Positions 12,960 to 25,860 of a stretch of DNA of 64,000 nt are shown here, in pieces; the first letter of the stretch is position 1; each line of letters starts with the position of its first letter. The position numbers were made by a program, and so were the translations under genes. Under the pieces are notes generated by a model. That model did not search any database and was not told where the DNA came from. It worked only from the letters and a program-made list of their open reading frames with translations. Source of the DNA: Thamnaconus septentrionalis (lineage: Eukaryota > Chordata > Actinopteri > Tetraodontiformes > Monacanthidae). The DNA lies in assembly GCA_009823395.1 (NCBI GenBank), contig CM020509.1, positions 8,216,001 to 8,280,000 of the forward strand. Direction: 5' to 3'.

Positions 12960-14350
12960 GGGACTCGCGGTGCAGATTTCACAGCGAAGCAAAGTTTCCG
13001 ACGTGGCACTAAAACGGATCCTGGCATTAAGCTTCAGATCATGAAAACGGCGGCGCCTGGCAGGTAGTGGCGGCGAGCTCTGCGGCGGGTCTGAGATGAA
13101 GCCCTGAAATCATCCGAGCTTAGGACGTTTCGCTTGAAAAATGGCTCGGTGCCACGATTGGAATTCAGAGACGGAAACGTTGGCGAGTGCGATACCCTTC
13201 ACATTTGCGAGATGTGCTCCGCTCGCTCTCCCGGGTCAGCGAGACGTCGCGGCTCAGCGTGCGCTCATGGGTTAAGCGTGTCACCGCCGATGGCTCCTGA
13301 TCGCTTGTGCGTGCCGCTTTAATAGCGCAACCTATGTCCCTCTAATAGCTCATGCGCCCCTCCCCCCTCCCCCACCTCCACCACCCCGTATCCTCCGGGA
13401 CGTGACAAATGGACCGTCCACTGTATCGGAAACAGGGATTTCCCCTTGTGACTAATTCCACATATCCGTTTTCCCCGGGTTTTACTGCTGCCACTTTACT
13501 TCTGCTTTCCGCCTCATTGGCTGATCCATGGTGGTTAAGCCTTTACAGTAAATGTTTTCCGTCCTCCGGGCCCCATAAGCGACGCGCTAACGCAAAGTTC
13601 AGAATCAGTCTCCGACCCTGCTGTCGCTGCAGCTTCCATTAAAACGTACGGCAGCCATGAATTTGTCATTCTCGTCAAATGAGACAAGCGCCGTTTTCTC
13701 CTTCAATCTAATTCCCGGTCTGCGAGATCAATAGAGTCGCCGGCGTCGGGAGAGAAAACGGCCCATGAATTGCTTGGGCTTTGTCGCGGTGCCACTTCAT
13801 ATACATGCTAAAAATACTCACGTAAATAATAAATGGCCACGGCGGCCTCTGCAGCGGCCGACAGCAGTCGGCGTTCAATAATGGCTCCTCCATTGTGTGT
13901 CTGAAATGACTCATTCACTTTATTTATGGCTTTTCTGAAGACACCGTAAACAAGTTTTTGCGCGTCGCACACTTCTGTGAGGGAGTTTTCCGCCATGCGT
14001 TGGTGCAAAATGCTTTATTTTCTCGCTATTGTCTTCCAAACGGGGACCCCTCCGCCACCTCCTCACCCTCACACGCTGCACATACGTATAGACCGCCACA
14101 CGCCTCGCGTTCAAATCGATTTCGCATTGTGACAGCGGGCCGGCGAGATTAGACGAGATGGACGGCGCCATCATGACGGCCGTTTGTGCGCGCCTCCTTT
14201 TTAAAATGAAGAGTGGCTGCGTTCTGTTTTCTCCTTCCCCCTCGTTACAACACGCCGCTCCGCACAATCGACGGCGGGCTATTCTATTTCCAAGTGGCAT
14301 TTTTAATGAAGGCAGTGCATTCATTTACAGCCAGCAGATGGGGGAAGGGT
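12960..14350. promoter_or_regulatory. CpG-rich candidate regulatory block in the upstream desert
   Basis: About 1.4 kb with many CpGs, no repeats and no recognisable exon. Sub-stretches such as 13800-13950 (AATAATGGCTCC, CATTGTGTGTC, TTTATTTATGGC) and 14280-14340 (GTGGCATTTTTAATGAAGG) look like deeply conserved noncoding DNA. It could also be a CpG-island promoter of an unannotated noncoding RNA. Both readings are inference. Confidence 0.35.
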
Positions 14351-17300
14351 GAGGGTGAGAGGGACGGACGGAGAGGAAAAGACCAACCAGGAGGAGATGA
14401 AATGGCTGAAGAAAAATATATTTTTTCTAATTTATTTTTTTCCCCGAAATAACATGGGAGTTGGAGGGTAAGGACTAGAGTTAGAGCAGCGGGAGAGGAG
14501 TAAAGGAGGTGAGAGCAGAGCTATAAGCTCAAGGCTGTTCAATTCTGTGTCACCTCGCGAGGCTCCATTATCCTGGAGTCTCTGCATTTGAACTTAAAAA
14601 GTAGGAATAAGAGGCTTTTTGGCACCTTTATTCATCCCACCGACACCTACGGCTGGGACTCACCGTACACGTCCAAAGAGGTTTGGATTAATGTTTTCTG
14701 CGCCCCTTGTCTGAACCACATCCCCACTTATTCTCAGGCTGACACAGTTACTGTATGTACGACAGCAGCAACGCGGGCGAGAAACACGAGAAATGCATTT
14801 GCCAGCATGTACAGCCCGTGCTGGGGTGGTTTCTGTGGTCAGATATGACCATGAAAGATGAAACGGCCGTCATATACGATGAAATGGACCCAGAGCATTT
14901 TTTCTTTATTTCGAGGTGGTGCAAAATAGGCGCCTGCATTAGTTATTCGCTGATGGCCTTTACAGCATTTCAGCCTGAGGGGACGCCCCGATCCAGCCCT
15001 TTGATTAGTCCATACAAACCATATATATACTGTATATATATTTTTGTAGAACAGCAATATATTCAAGGTAAGGATGTGTCTCCCTGAGACCAAAACAGCA
15101 AAGTCAACACTCCCTTTGGAATGCATTAGAGGCTCATAAATGTTGACTGCCTTGAAAACATCACCTCAGCTATTTCTACCGACTATCCCTCGTGGCAAAC
15201 GCGTTCTCATTAAATAACTTGTGTTAAAGGAGGAGCCACAGAGGATCAGGCAAGGAGGAGCCTTGGGAGGCTGGAGCAGCTGCGTGTTGAGACTTAGGAC
15301 TATTGATCCAGGCCGGATTGGAGAGGAATTATTTAAGTTATTAGGTTATGCTTGGAGGCAACGAGAGTTTGGAATTTGAGCACTGAGATTCAGTTGGGGG
15401 GAAGCGAAATGTAATTCTTCGCTAATAGGATCTACTGCAAGATGAACTTGCAGAACTAACCTTACCCCCACCACTTACTCGTGAAAACTGTCGTTCACAT
15501 TTTTCCCGTCAACTGACCCATCAGCCCTGGCTCACGGACATATGGGTGAAGAAAAAGCGGGTTTTTGTTAATGGCCCAGTAGTTGCTGGATTTGTACCAA
15601 AGGTGATTATGCACTGTGGTCTGATGGCGACTGTCTTTGTGGGAACTTGTATCTTGCAGTTATTTCTGTTGCATGCCATCTCTCCATCTGCCATACTCAT
15701 CTTTCTTTTTTTCCCTATTTCCCCATTTTACTTTTCTTTTTCTCACTTTTAACCGTAATCTTACCGCTTGTTCGTGGTCAAGGAGTCCAGTGAGAAATAA
15801 TGAAAACTGTTTATAGATAAGATAAAAAAAAAAAAAAACAATGATTAAAAAAAATACTCCCTTCACAAAAATAAGCTCACGGTTCACTTCCTTCTATTTC
15901 AAAGAGAATTACCTAAAAAAACAAACAAACAACCTAACCATCAGATTTCTATCTTCCATTACTGACCCCACAAGACCCCTGATTCATCTTCCCAAAAAAT
16001 CTCTACTTCCATACACGCACAGCACGACACAGCATATTTAGCCCTGTGCTGACAGCTTCTTGCAACAACGCCCATCTGCTTTGTACCTTCTTAGTGTTTG
16101 GAATTTGAAGACATAAGAAAGATGCCGTTATCACCACCACGACTGAGGTGTTGTTGCAGCATTATTACCTCAGTGACATCAGCTGAGTGTTTTGGCACGT
16201 ACCTTCTGCCAGCAAATTGAGTCATGGATGGATTTTTCCCGTTTCTGGGGAGCTCACTGACAGGTATATATTTTTCTTGCAAGACACAGATAAAGTCAAC
16301 TTTGCACAATACAGGGCCTTTATGTATAATGAGGCGAGGGACAGTCACAGCCACCTTCCTAAACCACTGAAGCCATTTGACACAAATATGACTCAGAATC
16401 ACCATTTCAATGTATTTCACGCACAACGCAAACACGGTATCATGCTTTTCAAAAACGCTCTTCTGATGCGTGTCCCTCTCCCAAGGACGTCGCGTCACGT
16501 CAGTATTACCGTTAAAACACTGCTGCTCTTTCTCGCCTGTGCCCTCTCACTCAGTCCACCTGCAACGTGCACTGTGCAGCTCGGCACCTGGGACCAATGG
16601 AGGGGAATCTCTGAAAATAAAATACATCCATCTCCCTGCAACACTGTTCTCCTCTGGAAGGCTGGCCAATGATCTGGATAAAGCACTGCGGTCAGGAATG
16701 AGACACTTTCATGGCCAGCTCTCTGTGACATTGCTGCCCCCTCCGCTTTTGTCTCAATCGCTCACCGGGGAACTGAGTCGAACAATGAGGCGCCGTCCCA
16801 CAATGGTTTTTCTTTAAACTCCAGTTTGTGTTGTAAAGCAGGCAGAGGAACAGCTGCAGCGAGGTTTCCCCCGGCCGCTTTGTAAATGTAATTATCTTGT
16901 CTCTGGTTATATATCAAACCCTGGGCGGTGTACGTTCTTCATTAAAAAAAAAATAAAGAAAGAAAGAACAGAAACAATGACAATATTTGTCAACTGTGAA
17001 AGGTAACTGTGACAGTCAGTAAAAAAAAAAAAAAAAAAAAACAAGAAAGATGCCTCAAGTGCTATGGATATGCTTCAGAGGATGGCATATCTCATTAAAG
17101 AGTAGAAGAACACTCCAAGTGGATGGGTCTCAAAGCACATTTAATGTGCTCACTGTGGATAGTTTGCAAACTACGCATCAACGGATGTTTGTATTGTACC
17201 TGTAGATTCAGTCTTAAAAATGTTGCATTTGGCACCGAGTATCAAAAACATTGTGGGCTTTTGAATGAGGCAGGTGTCACTGTAAGATATCCGGTGTAAA

Positions 17301-17873
17301 GCTTCGGAGGGATGAGTCAACCTTGCAAAGAAAAGCAGCTTTCCAGCAATTTATCAGAAATAATGTGGGACGGATTTGTGGCTCCAGTGCAGTCAACGTG
17401 GGTGTAACTAGCTGCTGGTTTTGATCAGGCTGCAAAGTCTTTTCTTGTTGTCACCTGTCTTGATATTCAGGTCAGACATCAACTAGTGTTTGTGGTTCCT
17501 GGAGATGAAAATTGGAAAAATTGAACTGGGACACAATTTTCATTGTGTGTGTGAGAGACAAAAATAAGGTTAAGTCTGACTCTATATAACGGGGGAACCC
17601 ATTGAGTGACTACGAAGTCTCCTGATCCAGTGATTGAACAGCAAGCATACATTTTAAAGAATAACATCTTGACTTGATCCATTTTTACAGCGCAAAACTA
17701 AAGAAAAAAAAATGTCTTGTTGTCTATTTAACTTTTATTTGTCAAATCTGTTCTTTTTCTTGAGAGAGACCTCAGCTATTTGAACTTCTTGGATTCTGAC
17801 GCTGGTCTGACTGGGATTTTCAGCACAGTTGAGAATTTTTTTTTTCCTCCCCAAGGATTATCTACGATCGAGA

Positions 17874-17896
17874 TGCTGCTGCTGCTGCTGCTGCTC
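17874..17896. repeat. (GCT)n short tandem repeat
   Basis: About seven GCT units. No coding frame of interest crosses it, so it is an intergenic trinucleotide repeat. Confidence 0.9.
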
Positions 17897-18316
17897 TTAG
17901 AAAATGTGCTGTAAAGATAAGCGGGGTGGTGGAAAACATGTCAAACAGTACCTCTTCATCCAGAGGCGAGAAGCACGGGGTAATTTTCATAGAGAAAGTA
18001 GGGCAGCCCTAATTCTGGTTAGACAGCCTCCTTTCCCAGCTTTTCCTCAAACTCCTCAAAAAGAGAAATGTGTGCATGCTGCAGAAAAAAAGAGGAGAGC
18101 GTAACACTGTTTCACATGCGTGTACGCATGAGCGCTTGTATTCATGCTCTCGCAAAACGTGCATACTTGCAAGCAGCCTGGGGAAATTGCACGGGTTTTG
18201 TTCCAGAGGGCTCCTCTCGGCGGTGGTGTACAGCAAGTTGTGAGTCAAGGGCGGAAAGTTTTCCTCTCCTGTTATTCATTTTGGCCTGTCCTCTCTGTAC
18301 AAATTGAATTCTGTAC

Positions 18317-18362
<46 letters not shown>

Positions 18363-18445
18363 GTTTATTGTCCTTTGCAGGAAATTTATCACATTCTGTA
18401 CGTATTTAGAAACTTAAGGACAAATATATATACACATACATAACA
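18317..18445 (-). mobile_element. LINE 3' end with (GATA)n tail
   Basis: About eleven GATA units are followed by GGTTTATTGTCCTTTGCAGG. Read on the minus strand this is ...AAGGACAATAAACC followed by (TATC)n, the usual 3' end of L2/CR1-type LINE copies in fish genomes. Only the tail and perhaps 80 bp of body remain, and no reverse transcriptase is present. The family assignment is from memory of the motif. Confidence 0.6.
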
Positions 18446-18473
18446 TACTGTAAAGTCAAATCTTAAGAGCATT

Positions 18474-18475
<2 letters not shown>

Positions 18476-18506
<31 letters not shown>
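18476..18506. repeat. (GT)n microsatellite
   Basis: About 15 GT units followed by GGTACAGTGCCTGCCTTTCC, a 20-mer that also follows the (GT)n tract at 53459-53531. Confidence 0.95.
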
Positions 18507-18507
<1 letters not shown>

Positions 18508-21500
18508 TACAGTGCCTGCCTTTCCGGGGGCGCTCTAAATTCCACATTTATTCGCCGCTAAACTATTCAGTGCTTGAAGCCCCTTTTCAACGACTCCACA
18601 GGTGTTCCCGCCTTTTTTCCCTCCCTGCAGACTCATCGAGCACGCGGGCAAAAGAGGTTTTTGTGTCATCTGATAGCACCGTAAATTCACAAGGTGGAGC
18701 CACCCAGCACTTTGCCACAGATGCGTCAACCGCAGACGCAGATAGTCAACACTCCGGTCTCATTTTCACCTTGATTAATTTAGGAGAGGATAACCGTGGG
18801 AGTCACTCAGCCTCTCATTAGACACCACTCAGCCCTACAGGGCCACTCATGCACCTGTATTAGTATGTGGCTGATGGTTCAGCAGACACCAACCTGTACA
18901 GTCCTGCAGATTCAATCCCGTATGGCAGACCACATGAATGAATCATGACCGACACGAAGCTCAAAGGCTCAGCGAGAGACTCGGCGCTATGAAACTCGCT
19001 ACCTGTCTGAGCCTATTGTCTGACTGCTCTTCTGTCTCTCTTTTGTTATTTGCCGAGATGTTTTTTTTGTGTGTGTGTGTTTTTCTGGAGAGAAGAAATT
19101 ATGCGTTGTGCGTCTTTCTTTCTCTCAGATGTTTTCAAAGAATTGTCATTTTCATATAAAAAGGAAAACGATCGTTCCCTTCATCAACATAATTGAGTTT
19201 GCGTGTTCTTTGGGGCCGGTGAGGTGAGGCGGGATTCTGCTGTGCAGTGTTTTTCTGCCCCCCAGTGGTCAGCAAGCACAACGCACTGGAGGAAAAAAAA
19301 AAAAATTTAAATGCCTATCAAAGCATTTTCCTATCTTACTTATGTTTTAAAAATGTTGCCCAGTACTTAGTACTTAAAAGCTTATTTAATATGTAATGTG
19401 ATGATTATTTTGGATTTGAAAATAATGCACAAGATTTTGCTACATGCTACAGCTTGCATAGTTTATAAGCTTGCAATAGCTTCCTGTTAATGTCACAACA
19501 AAACTCAGGCCACAGGCAGCTGTTACTTCTTTCTCCTCAACAGGATGTTAGTCCTGGATGTTAGGATTACAGAATGGCAGCACGTACAGCTGACCTGCTA
19601 TTTAAAGGTGCAGTCTGTTAGGTAATGAAAAGAAATGAAAAGAATATAAAAAGAAACAGAAGTGCTAGGTTCTGCATGTCTATGTACTGTGTTGCGATGA
19701 TATCATCTCAAACATTCAAAGAATGTGAAGTCCGGCATAAAAATGCTTTTTAACATGTTTTGACATATTAACAGTATATCTTAAATATAAGCCTGTACTT
19801 CAGTCAGTGTCTGTCTGACGGGCCTGCAGTAGCCTGGTCCACCTTGATGTTGCTCACCCTGAGTTGTTTGCACAGCAGTGCAAATCGTCCTCCATGACTT
19901 TATGTCTTCCACACTTGCCTATAGGTGTACATGTGACTATATAAGATATTTTCCTCCAATTTCTCCTGTCACATGGTTTAACAGAGAACAGTTGCATAAC
20001 CCTTGTATACAAGGTGTTAAAGTGTTCTGTGGCAGGATGTAAAATATCATAGTCAATCTCCAGGGCTAAATGAGTCTGTATGTGTGTGCATGTACACCAA
20101 AGTTTACAGCTGTATGAACAGTTGGCATCTTAGGTGGTTGTGCCCTCTAGCAGTGCATAAATGTGTCCTTCACTTGTTTTATCAGCCAAAAAAATCTCAG
20201 GTAAACCTAAAACAAAATAAACCCAAACAACCCACGCTTAGCGTTTAAAGTCGATGAAAATTCACATTTCCCAGCATTTATCTTGCAATCAATTCTGCTC
20301 TGACCAGAAGCCATTGAGCCTCGAGTAATAAGGGGCCACTAAAAAGTTTACTTTCAAAACAGGTGCAGCGTTCTATTTGGTCTTCTCTTACCTAAAGATG
20401 CGTATGCAAATATCCAAACAGCTAATAAAACAACAAACCTGAATGTCTAGATTGCAATTACCTCGATCACCTCATCTTTCTGCCTGGTGGTTTGCTACAT
20501 ATTACATCTGCAGCTCGCCTGTGATCGAGCAGATGTGTGAAAGGTCGGTTGTGATTTGCCTGTTGCGTTTCCCTCTGAGTCATATGAGCGTATCGGTTCA
20601 CTGAGGTTAATTAGTCATATTTGTCACACTCTCACCCCGCCCAAAAGACTCTTCGCCAACTGCCACTGTTTACATTCGAATTATTTTCCGACCCATTAAT
20701 CACAAGGGCGAAGATTTGAGCAGAATTGGACCGTCGGAATGTTTTTTTTATTAACGTTCTTATTGCTTTCCAGAGGCGGCGCAGTAAATGTATTATGATC
20801 ACAACAGCGTTGCAGCTGAAGGGCCAAGGCTGAGCTTTTATTTAGCCATAATAAAAACAAGAATTGTTGTGTAATTAAAAAAGAATAGGATGCATTTCCC
20901 ATTCACATTGTATCAAATCGCTGCAGCTTCCAAAAGCCTTTTGGTACAACGTGAACTACCCTGACGGCGACTTTCAGGACAATTCACATATGGAGCTGAA
21001 TTAGATGAAAAGGCTCGTCATACTCCTTAAATAGGAGAGAAATTATGATTTCCTTGCAGTTAGGTTTGCAATTCTGTCTGCGTATCGTCCTGGATATGCT
21101 GAGTGGAGTCAGGGTAGAGGACGGAAACTTAGCACAAGTTCACCACTAGATGGCAATCTAATTTAAGAATTAAGGACCTTGCGCCAGCTCTTTCTGAGTG
21201 CCTATTCGCTGACCTTCAACAATTCACTGAAATAAGAAAGAGGAGATAGAGAGATGTTTTTAAGGATGCATTTGTACTCAGCCCTTTATATAAAGCTGTT
21301 AGTTTCAATGAAAATCACCTAGTACGCCATGAACAAGTGGGTGCCAAACATCCGGTGTCCTCTATCACTAACAGCAGTTCTACGAGTTCCACTCAATTTT
21401 GCTCGGCTTCAAAACAAAGGTGTCCTTACTTTGCAATCGAAGGATCAAACATTAACCACTCTGCACGTAAACACTCTGTCGCTCCTGAAGTCGCACAAAA

Positions 21501-21630
21501 CCAAAGTGTCTGGATTTTAGTCGCGCCGGTGTGACACGCAGCCCCACTGCCAGAGTCTGCAACAACCAACTTTAACCAGTATTCTGGTGTGACGTCCATC
21601 TGATGAACGCTTATGTTTCATGTTCACTTT

Positions 21631-21676
21631 TAAAGGTCCAGTGTGTACATTTATAGTGGCATCTAATGGTAACAAA
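21631..21676 (+). mobile_element. MITE fragment (TTTAAAGGTCCAGTGTG family)
   Basis: TTAAAGGTCCAGTGTGTAC followed by TAGTGGCATCTAATGG resembles the left end of a MITE-like repeat common in percomorph fish. The same left-end motif opens the complete element at 48309. No right end is visible nearby, so this copy seems truncated. Confidence 0.5.
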
Positions 21677-22286
21677 GTGTATTGCAAGCAAATTTACTGT
21701 TAATCCCCGCTCATCTAACTGATAGCTTCAATGGTAACTGTTAGAATATTGTGAATATGGAACATGCAAAATTTCCACACATCAGCTATTTATTATAATG
21801 GCTGTATTTGAACATACTGTGCATACAAACATACACATGTATTTTCCTCGGGTATTGAATTCCATTAGCTCACTTGTAATATTACATATTAGGTTTTTAC
21901 AGCGGAATGTAGTTCAACACTTATCCAGAGCCACACAGCTGAAGAAACCTTTTACTTAAAGCATAAAGCATGCAAAACAAAAACGGGACCGAGCGGTTGC
22001 AGCGAGCAGCCTTTCGCCAGACTGAGTCCAACCTGGCGAATGATGTGTTTCAGGGACACAGGCGAAAGAAAAGAAACGGTGTTATTAAAACAGTGAATTA
22101 ATTGCCAGAGCTTATTATGTCCCTGAAAATCTAATCTTTTCTCAGTAATGGGTGGGTGGGTGAATTCATGGGGAGCGAACTGGATGTGATGTGTGACAGG
22201 TAGTCTTAATGGATTCTGTCCCCAAAGTGAATGTCTGTCTCCTCGGCTACAGCTCCATACGCTGCCACTCTACTGTATAACGTGTC

Positions 22287-22288
<2 letters not shown>

Positions 22289-22318
<30 letters not shown>
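22289..22318. repeat. (GT)n microsatellite
   Basis: About 13 GT units followed by an imperfect GTGGGCGTGTGC pattern to about 22345. Confidence 0.9.
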
Positions 22319-22321
<3 letters not shown>

Positions 22322-23958
22322 GGCGTGTGTGCGTGGGCGTGTGCTCGGGAGTGTCCAGTCATTCCTCGAGAGTTCTTAAGCGAATTGAACGAGGCAGAAT
22401 GAATCACGGAGTGATCAAGATGTCATCTGCATGGTAATGAAAACATGAAGCCTCATAATAAGTTTCCTGTTCGGGCGGAGCTGCCGGGGCTCAACAGCTC
22501 GCTCGGCAAGTGGTTGGGAAAGTGGCGGGCCATAGAAACAAGTCAGCAGAGCGGAGTCTCCGGGAGTTATCTATTATCCTGGTGGCATCTGCAGCGTTGC
22601 ACTCGGAGAAGTTTGCCTTGTCGGAATGCTGATGTGTGATTGGATCCACTTGTATATTTACTATGTTGTTTTTACTTTCCATTTACGAGATCTTCCTCCA
22701 CGGCTTAGAGCGTTCTCATGCCATGTGACTCTGAATGCTAATAAGGCGAAAATAAAAACTATTGTTGTGCTTTCTTGTTAAGAAAAAAACAACAACAAAA
22801 AAAACATATTTTGGTGAGCCACACTACATGGATTGTGTTTCCATTACTGCCTGTAGAACAAACAAAAAAAATGCTGCATGAGATTCATTTTCATTTTCTT
22901 TTTCTCGCCCCCTCAGGAGTAAACTTGCATGGTCAAAGAGAAACTTTAAAGTCAAGCCAAAGACCTGCTGCTCCTCTGGTTGATGTTAAAAGTTGGAAAA
23001 GAAGCCGAACATCAGCAAACCTTCCATGGCTGCGAGGGACGAGCGAGTGTTGTCAACACAAAGCACTGGTAGAAAAATTCATATTTTTTTCATTTTGTGC
23101 ATTCTAGGAAAGTTCCACAGTGTGGAGGGAATCTGTATTTATGGTCTCCCTCTCTTTTCTTTTTTTTTGTCAATTATTCAACAAATAGGCAGTTTGCACA
23201 TTGTGAAAGTGCTCCCCTTGTATTCGTAGAATTCCCGGGTTGAAACGCCAGAGGCATGACTGCAGGAAAACATCAATGTTGAGTTACGCTTTTTTTTTTT
23301 CCCCACTTCCAAAATGTATCTGTTCAATTTAATGCGTGATGATATTCCCCCCCTTCACTTAAGTGTCGCTGCAGTGCTGGTTTTGGAATGAAATAATTTA
23401 GATAAAGGCACTCAAGACATGGGAGTGTGGAGAAAAGTGGGATTGTGTTGCATTTTGGGAAAGGCACGTGGCACCGCGCACAACAATGTAATTCTTAATT
23501 TAATTCAGGAATATGGACAACTGGTGTCGGCTTTAAATGTTTCATTTGAGTAAAACATAATGGCAAATCGTACATTCATCAAGTCACATCATAGTTCTTG
23601 CAGAAGAACGGCTGCCTGAAGCCAATTCCTTGAACTTCACACTTGTACGCGTGTTCCAAAGAAAAGTGGTCAAAACTTAAAATGGGCCTAGCAGGAGTTT
23701 CCAAAATTCAATCATATTAGATAATAGCCCGGGTCTTTGCTGCTTTATTTAATTTTTTAATCTCCTTGGCAACCTTAGGCCAACTAATATACTGTATGTC
23801 TTGACACTGTAATGAGCTTTCAAGTGGCCCTTCCTGTTTTCGCCATTATTTTGCCTGAACTAAAAAGGTCCCTGGAGATGTTTGGCTGTCGTGATGTCCT
23901 TCAATTTAAGCCTTAATGAAAGCTTGTCCCAGCGCTCTGAAGCTGTTCCTTGACAACA

Positions 23959-23981
23959 CTCACACACACACACACACACAC
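23959..23981. repeat. (CA)n microsatellite
   Basis: About 11 CA units, then imperfect CA-rich sequence to about 24000. Confidence 0.9.
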
Positions 23982-25533
23982 GCAAGCACAAGCACACTAA
24001 CACCCCTCGCTCTGGAACGAGCTCCCCTTCTGTGATGAAAAATGCAGCCTGTCTCTTTGCTTATTGCTGTGGCATTTAGGTGGCTCAATGTGGTGATTTG
24101 AAGAGCCTGTAGTGTCAAAGCTATTTCTCCTGCTTGTGGCTTAATGCCGCGTCTCGGCAAACCTGACCATTGTCATTTTCCCCCTATCGGCTTCCCGGTG
24201 GCCGTGAAGAAAAGCCACGGAGTGCCGGTAATAACCTTCAAGGAAAAAGGGGCTGTGATTGCGCATCCATTTCACAGTTAGGATCACTCCCCTGCTTCCC
24301 CAATGCAGTAAAATGCTATATGGGGTAAGGAGAGAGAATGGCAGGAAGGCGGACGCGCTGTTTTGTCAGAGGCGGGAGATGAAATTGGTGTCTGCGGAGA
24401 CGCTGGTGGTCTGTTGTGTCTTAAAATCAGGGTCTTCCGTCACTGAGGCCCACCGGTCGGCCGTGGCGGCAGCACCGGGGGCTTCAGCTGACAGGTGACT
24501 CTCACACTTTAAACCATAACAGGCTCCCACAGTCGTACCGTGCGCTCCCCCTTTTCAAAGTGCCACTGTCTGCTGCGTCTGCTGGGACTGGTTACGAGAA
24601 GCACAGTTCACCAGTCGGCCATTCAGCTGAGCCATTTGCACGGCGACATGTCTCGGGTACTTGCCACGATCCGACTGCTTGGGAAAGTGGATAAATTGGT
24701 CTCATTTTCAGCCTGCAGCGGAAGCAGAGCTGCCTTGTAGAGCCCGGCAGTGGTTTTTTGCTTGTTGACTGACCCTTAAAATGGGCTGTTAATTTAGAAA
24801 AAGTTAACTATTTGGTTTATTTGCCGGCTTCGTCACACTCGCCTTGGTAGTTTTTGTGTCACATCTTTTGAAGCAATGCCAATTGTCGGATTCATATTTA
24901 TTCACATTGACCAGCTGACCTTGTCCATTCAAGTGAGTCATTAGCATCTTTGTAAATGAATGGCTAAGCATGTTTGTGCAGCTCTTAAATGTTTTGTTTG
25001 AGTGTTTTTGCTTTTTAAATCCAATCCGTTTCATTTTCTTTGCGGTTTATCCCCCGTTATATGTCCTCTGATGAGTACAGTAATATTGCGTTCCGCTTGC
25101 AATAGACGGCACATTCACGGCTGCACCAGTCTGCCCTGTTTATGTGTGGTTTCACGGTGCCTTTAAAAATGTGCTTTGGAAAAGCTCCCCGCACTGACCT
25201 TGCACAGCCCTGTAATTTGATGGTAAATCGCTGTCATTTGGTCTGCCATGCCTCATGAAGCCATCCATGTTGTTTTCTCCTTTCCTCCCCTTCCCTCCCT
25301 GCCTCCGAGCTCCCACTGATCGCCGTATTAACACTGGTGCATGACTAATTGGGCCACCGCAGCCTGAGGCGAAAATAATTTGACTTGATTTCAAATGTTA
25401 AAGGTTCTCCGTTTGTGTTATTCCAATTTCTCATGCACAGGATGTAACTGATATACTCGTAGATGCTGCAACTAGCATATTGTTTCATCACATTTATTTA
25501 TATCATTTTCGTTTATGTGGGCAAAATCTTAGA

Positions 25534-25860
25534 GCTACACATTGGTGCAGTGATTAGCACTGTTGCTTTGCAGAAGGAAGGTCATGGATTAGATTCCTGA
25601 CCCTTTCAGTTCCGAGTTTGCACCCTCTGCTCCGGCCTACGATGGTTCTCTCCCGATTCCTCCCACAGGCCGAAGACATCAATCGATTAGGCGTAACCGG
25701 CCACTCTAAATTGTCTGTAACAGTGTGGATGGTAATTTCTTCCTCTATGTGGTCCTGCGAATGACAAACAGGTCATATGTCCAGAGGGTTAACCCGCCCT
25801 TCACCCGAGGACACGTGGGATGTGCGCCAGTACCCCCGTGATCCTGAGCGTTAACGCAAC
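25534..25860 (+). mobile_element. tRNA-like SINE, near full length
   Basis: Opens with GGTGCAGTGATTAGCACTG, an A-box-like start, then GGTCATGGATTAGATTCC in the place of a B box (consensus GGTTCGATTCC, here mutated). It continues with CTCTAAATTGTC, CCCGCCCTTCACCCGAGG and GTACCCCCGTGATCCTGAG. This order of segments is familiar from an abundant teleost repeat. The decayed B box suggests an old, silent copy. Open frames on the minus strand across it are by-products. Confidence 0.7.

Larger units (their letters stand above)
11303..18316. other. Intergenic; GC-rich candidate regulatory block, no gene
   Basis: An AT-rich (TAATAAT)n-like run lies at 11689-11717. 12960-14350 is the most CpG-rich part of the upstream desert; it holds AATGGCTCCTCCATTGTG (SOX-like CATTGT) and TTTATGGC at 13923-13930 (HOX/CDX-like), and I see no coding exon in it. 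14836-14851 is TGGTCA-GATA-TGACCA, an inverted repeat of nuclear-receptor type. A-runs occur near 15823-15838 and 17021-17041. (GCT)n lies at 17874-17896. The rest, 14.9-17.8 kb, shows nothing I can name. Confidence 0.35.
18507..25533. other. Intergenic; several candidate noncoding elements, no gene
   Basis: About 19601-19640 begins TTTAAAGGTGCAGTCTGTTAGG, resembling the fish MITE seen at 48309. 20270-21070 is largely unique, with GGTTAATTAGTCATATTTG and AAAGCCTTTTGG runs, and reads like clustered conserved noncoding DNA. 22430-22640, 23440-24260 and 25060-25400 have the same texture (for example CATGACTAATTGGGCC). (GT)n lies at about 22289-22318 and (CA)n at 23959-23981. Nothing recognised elsewhere. 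Confidence 0.35.

Noticed and set aside
16187..16672. 161-codon frame on the + strand
   Set aside because: No family resemblance and no exon-like boundaries.
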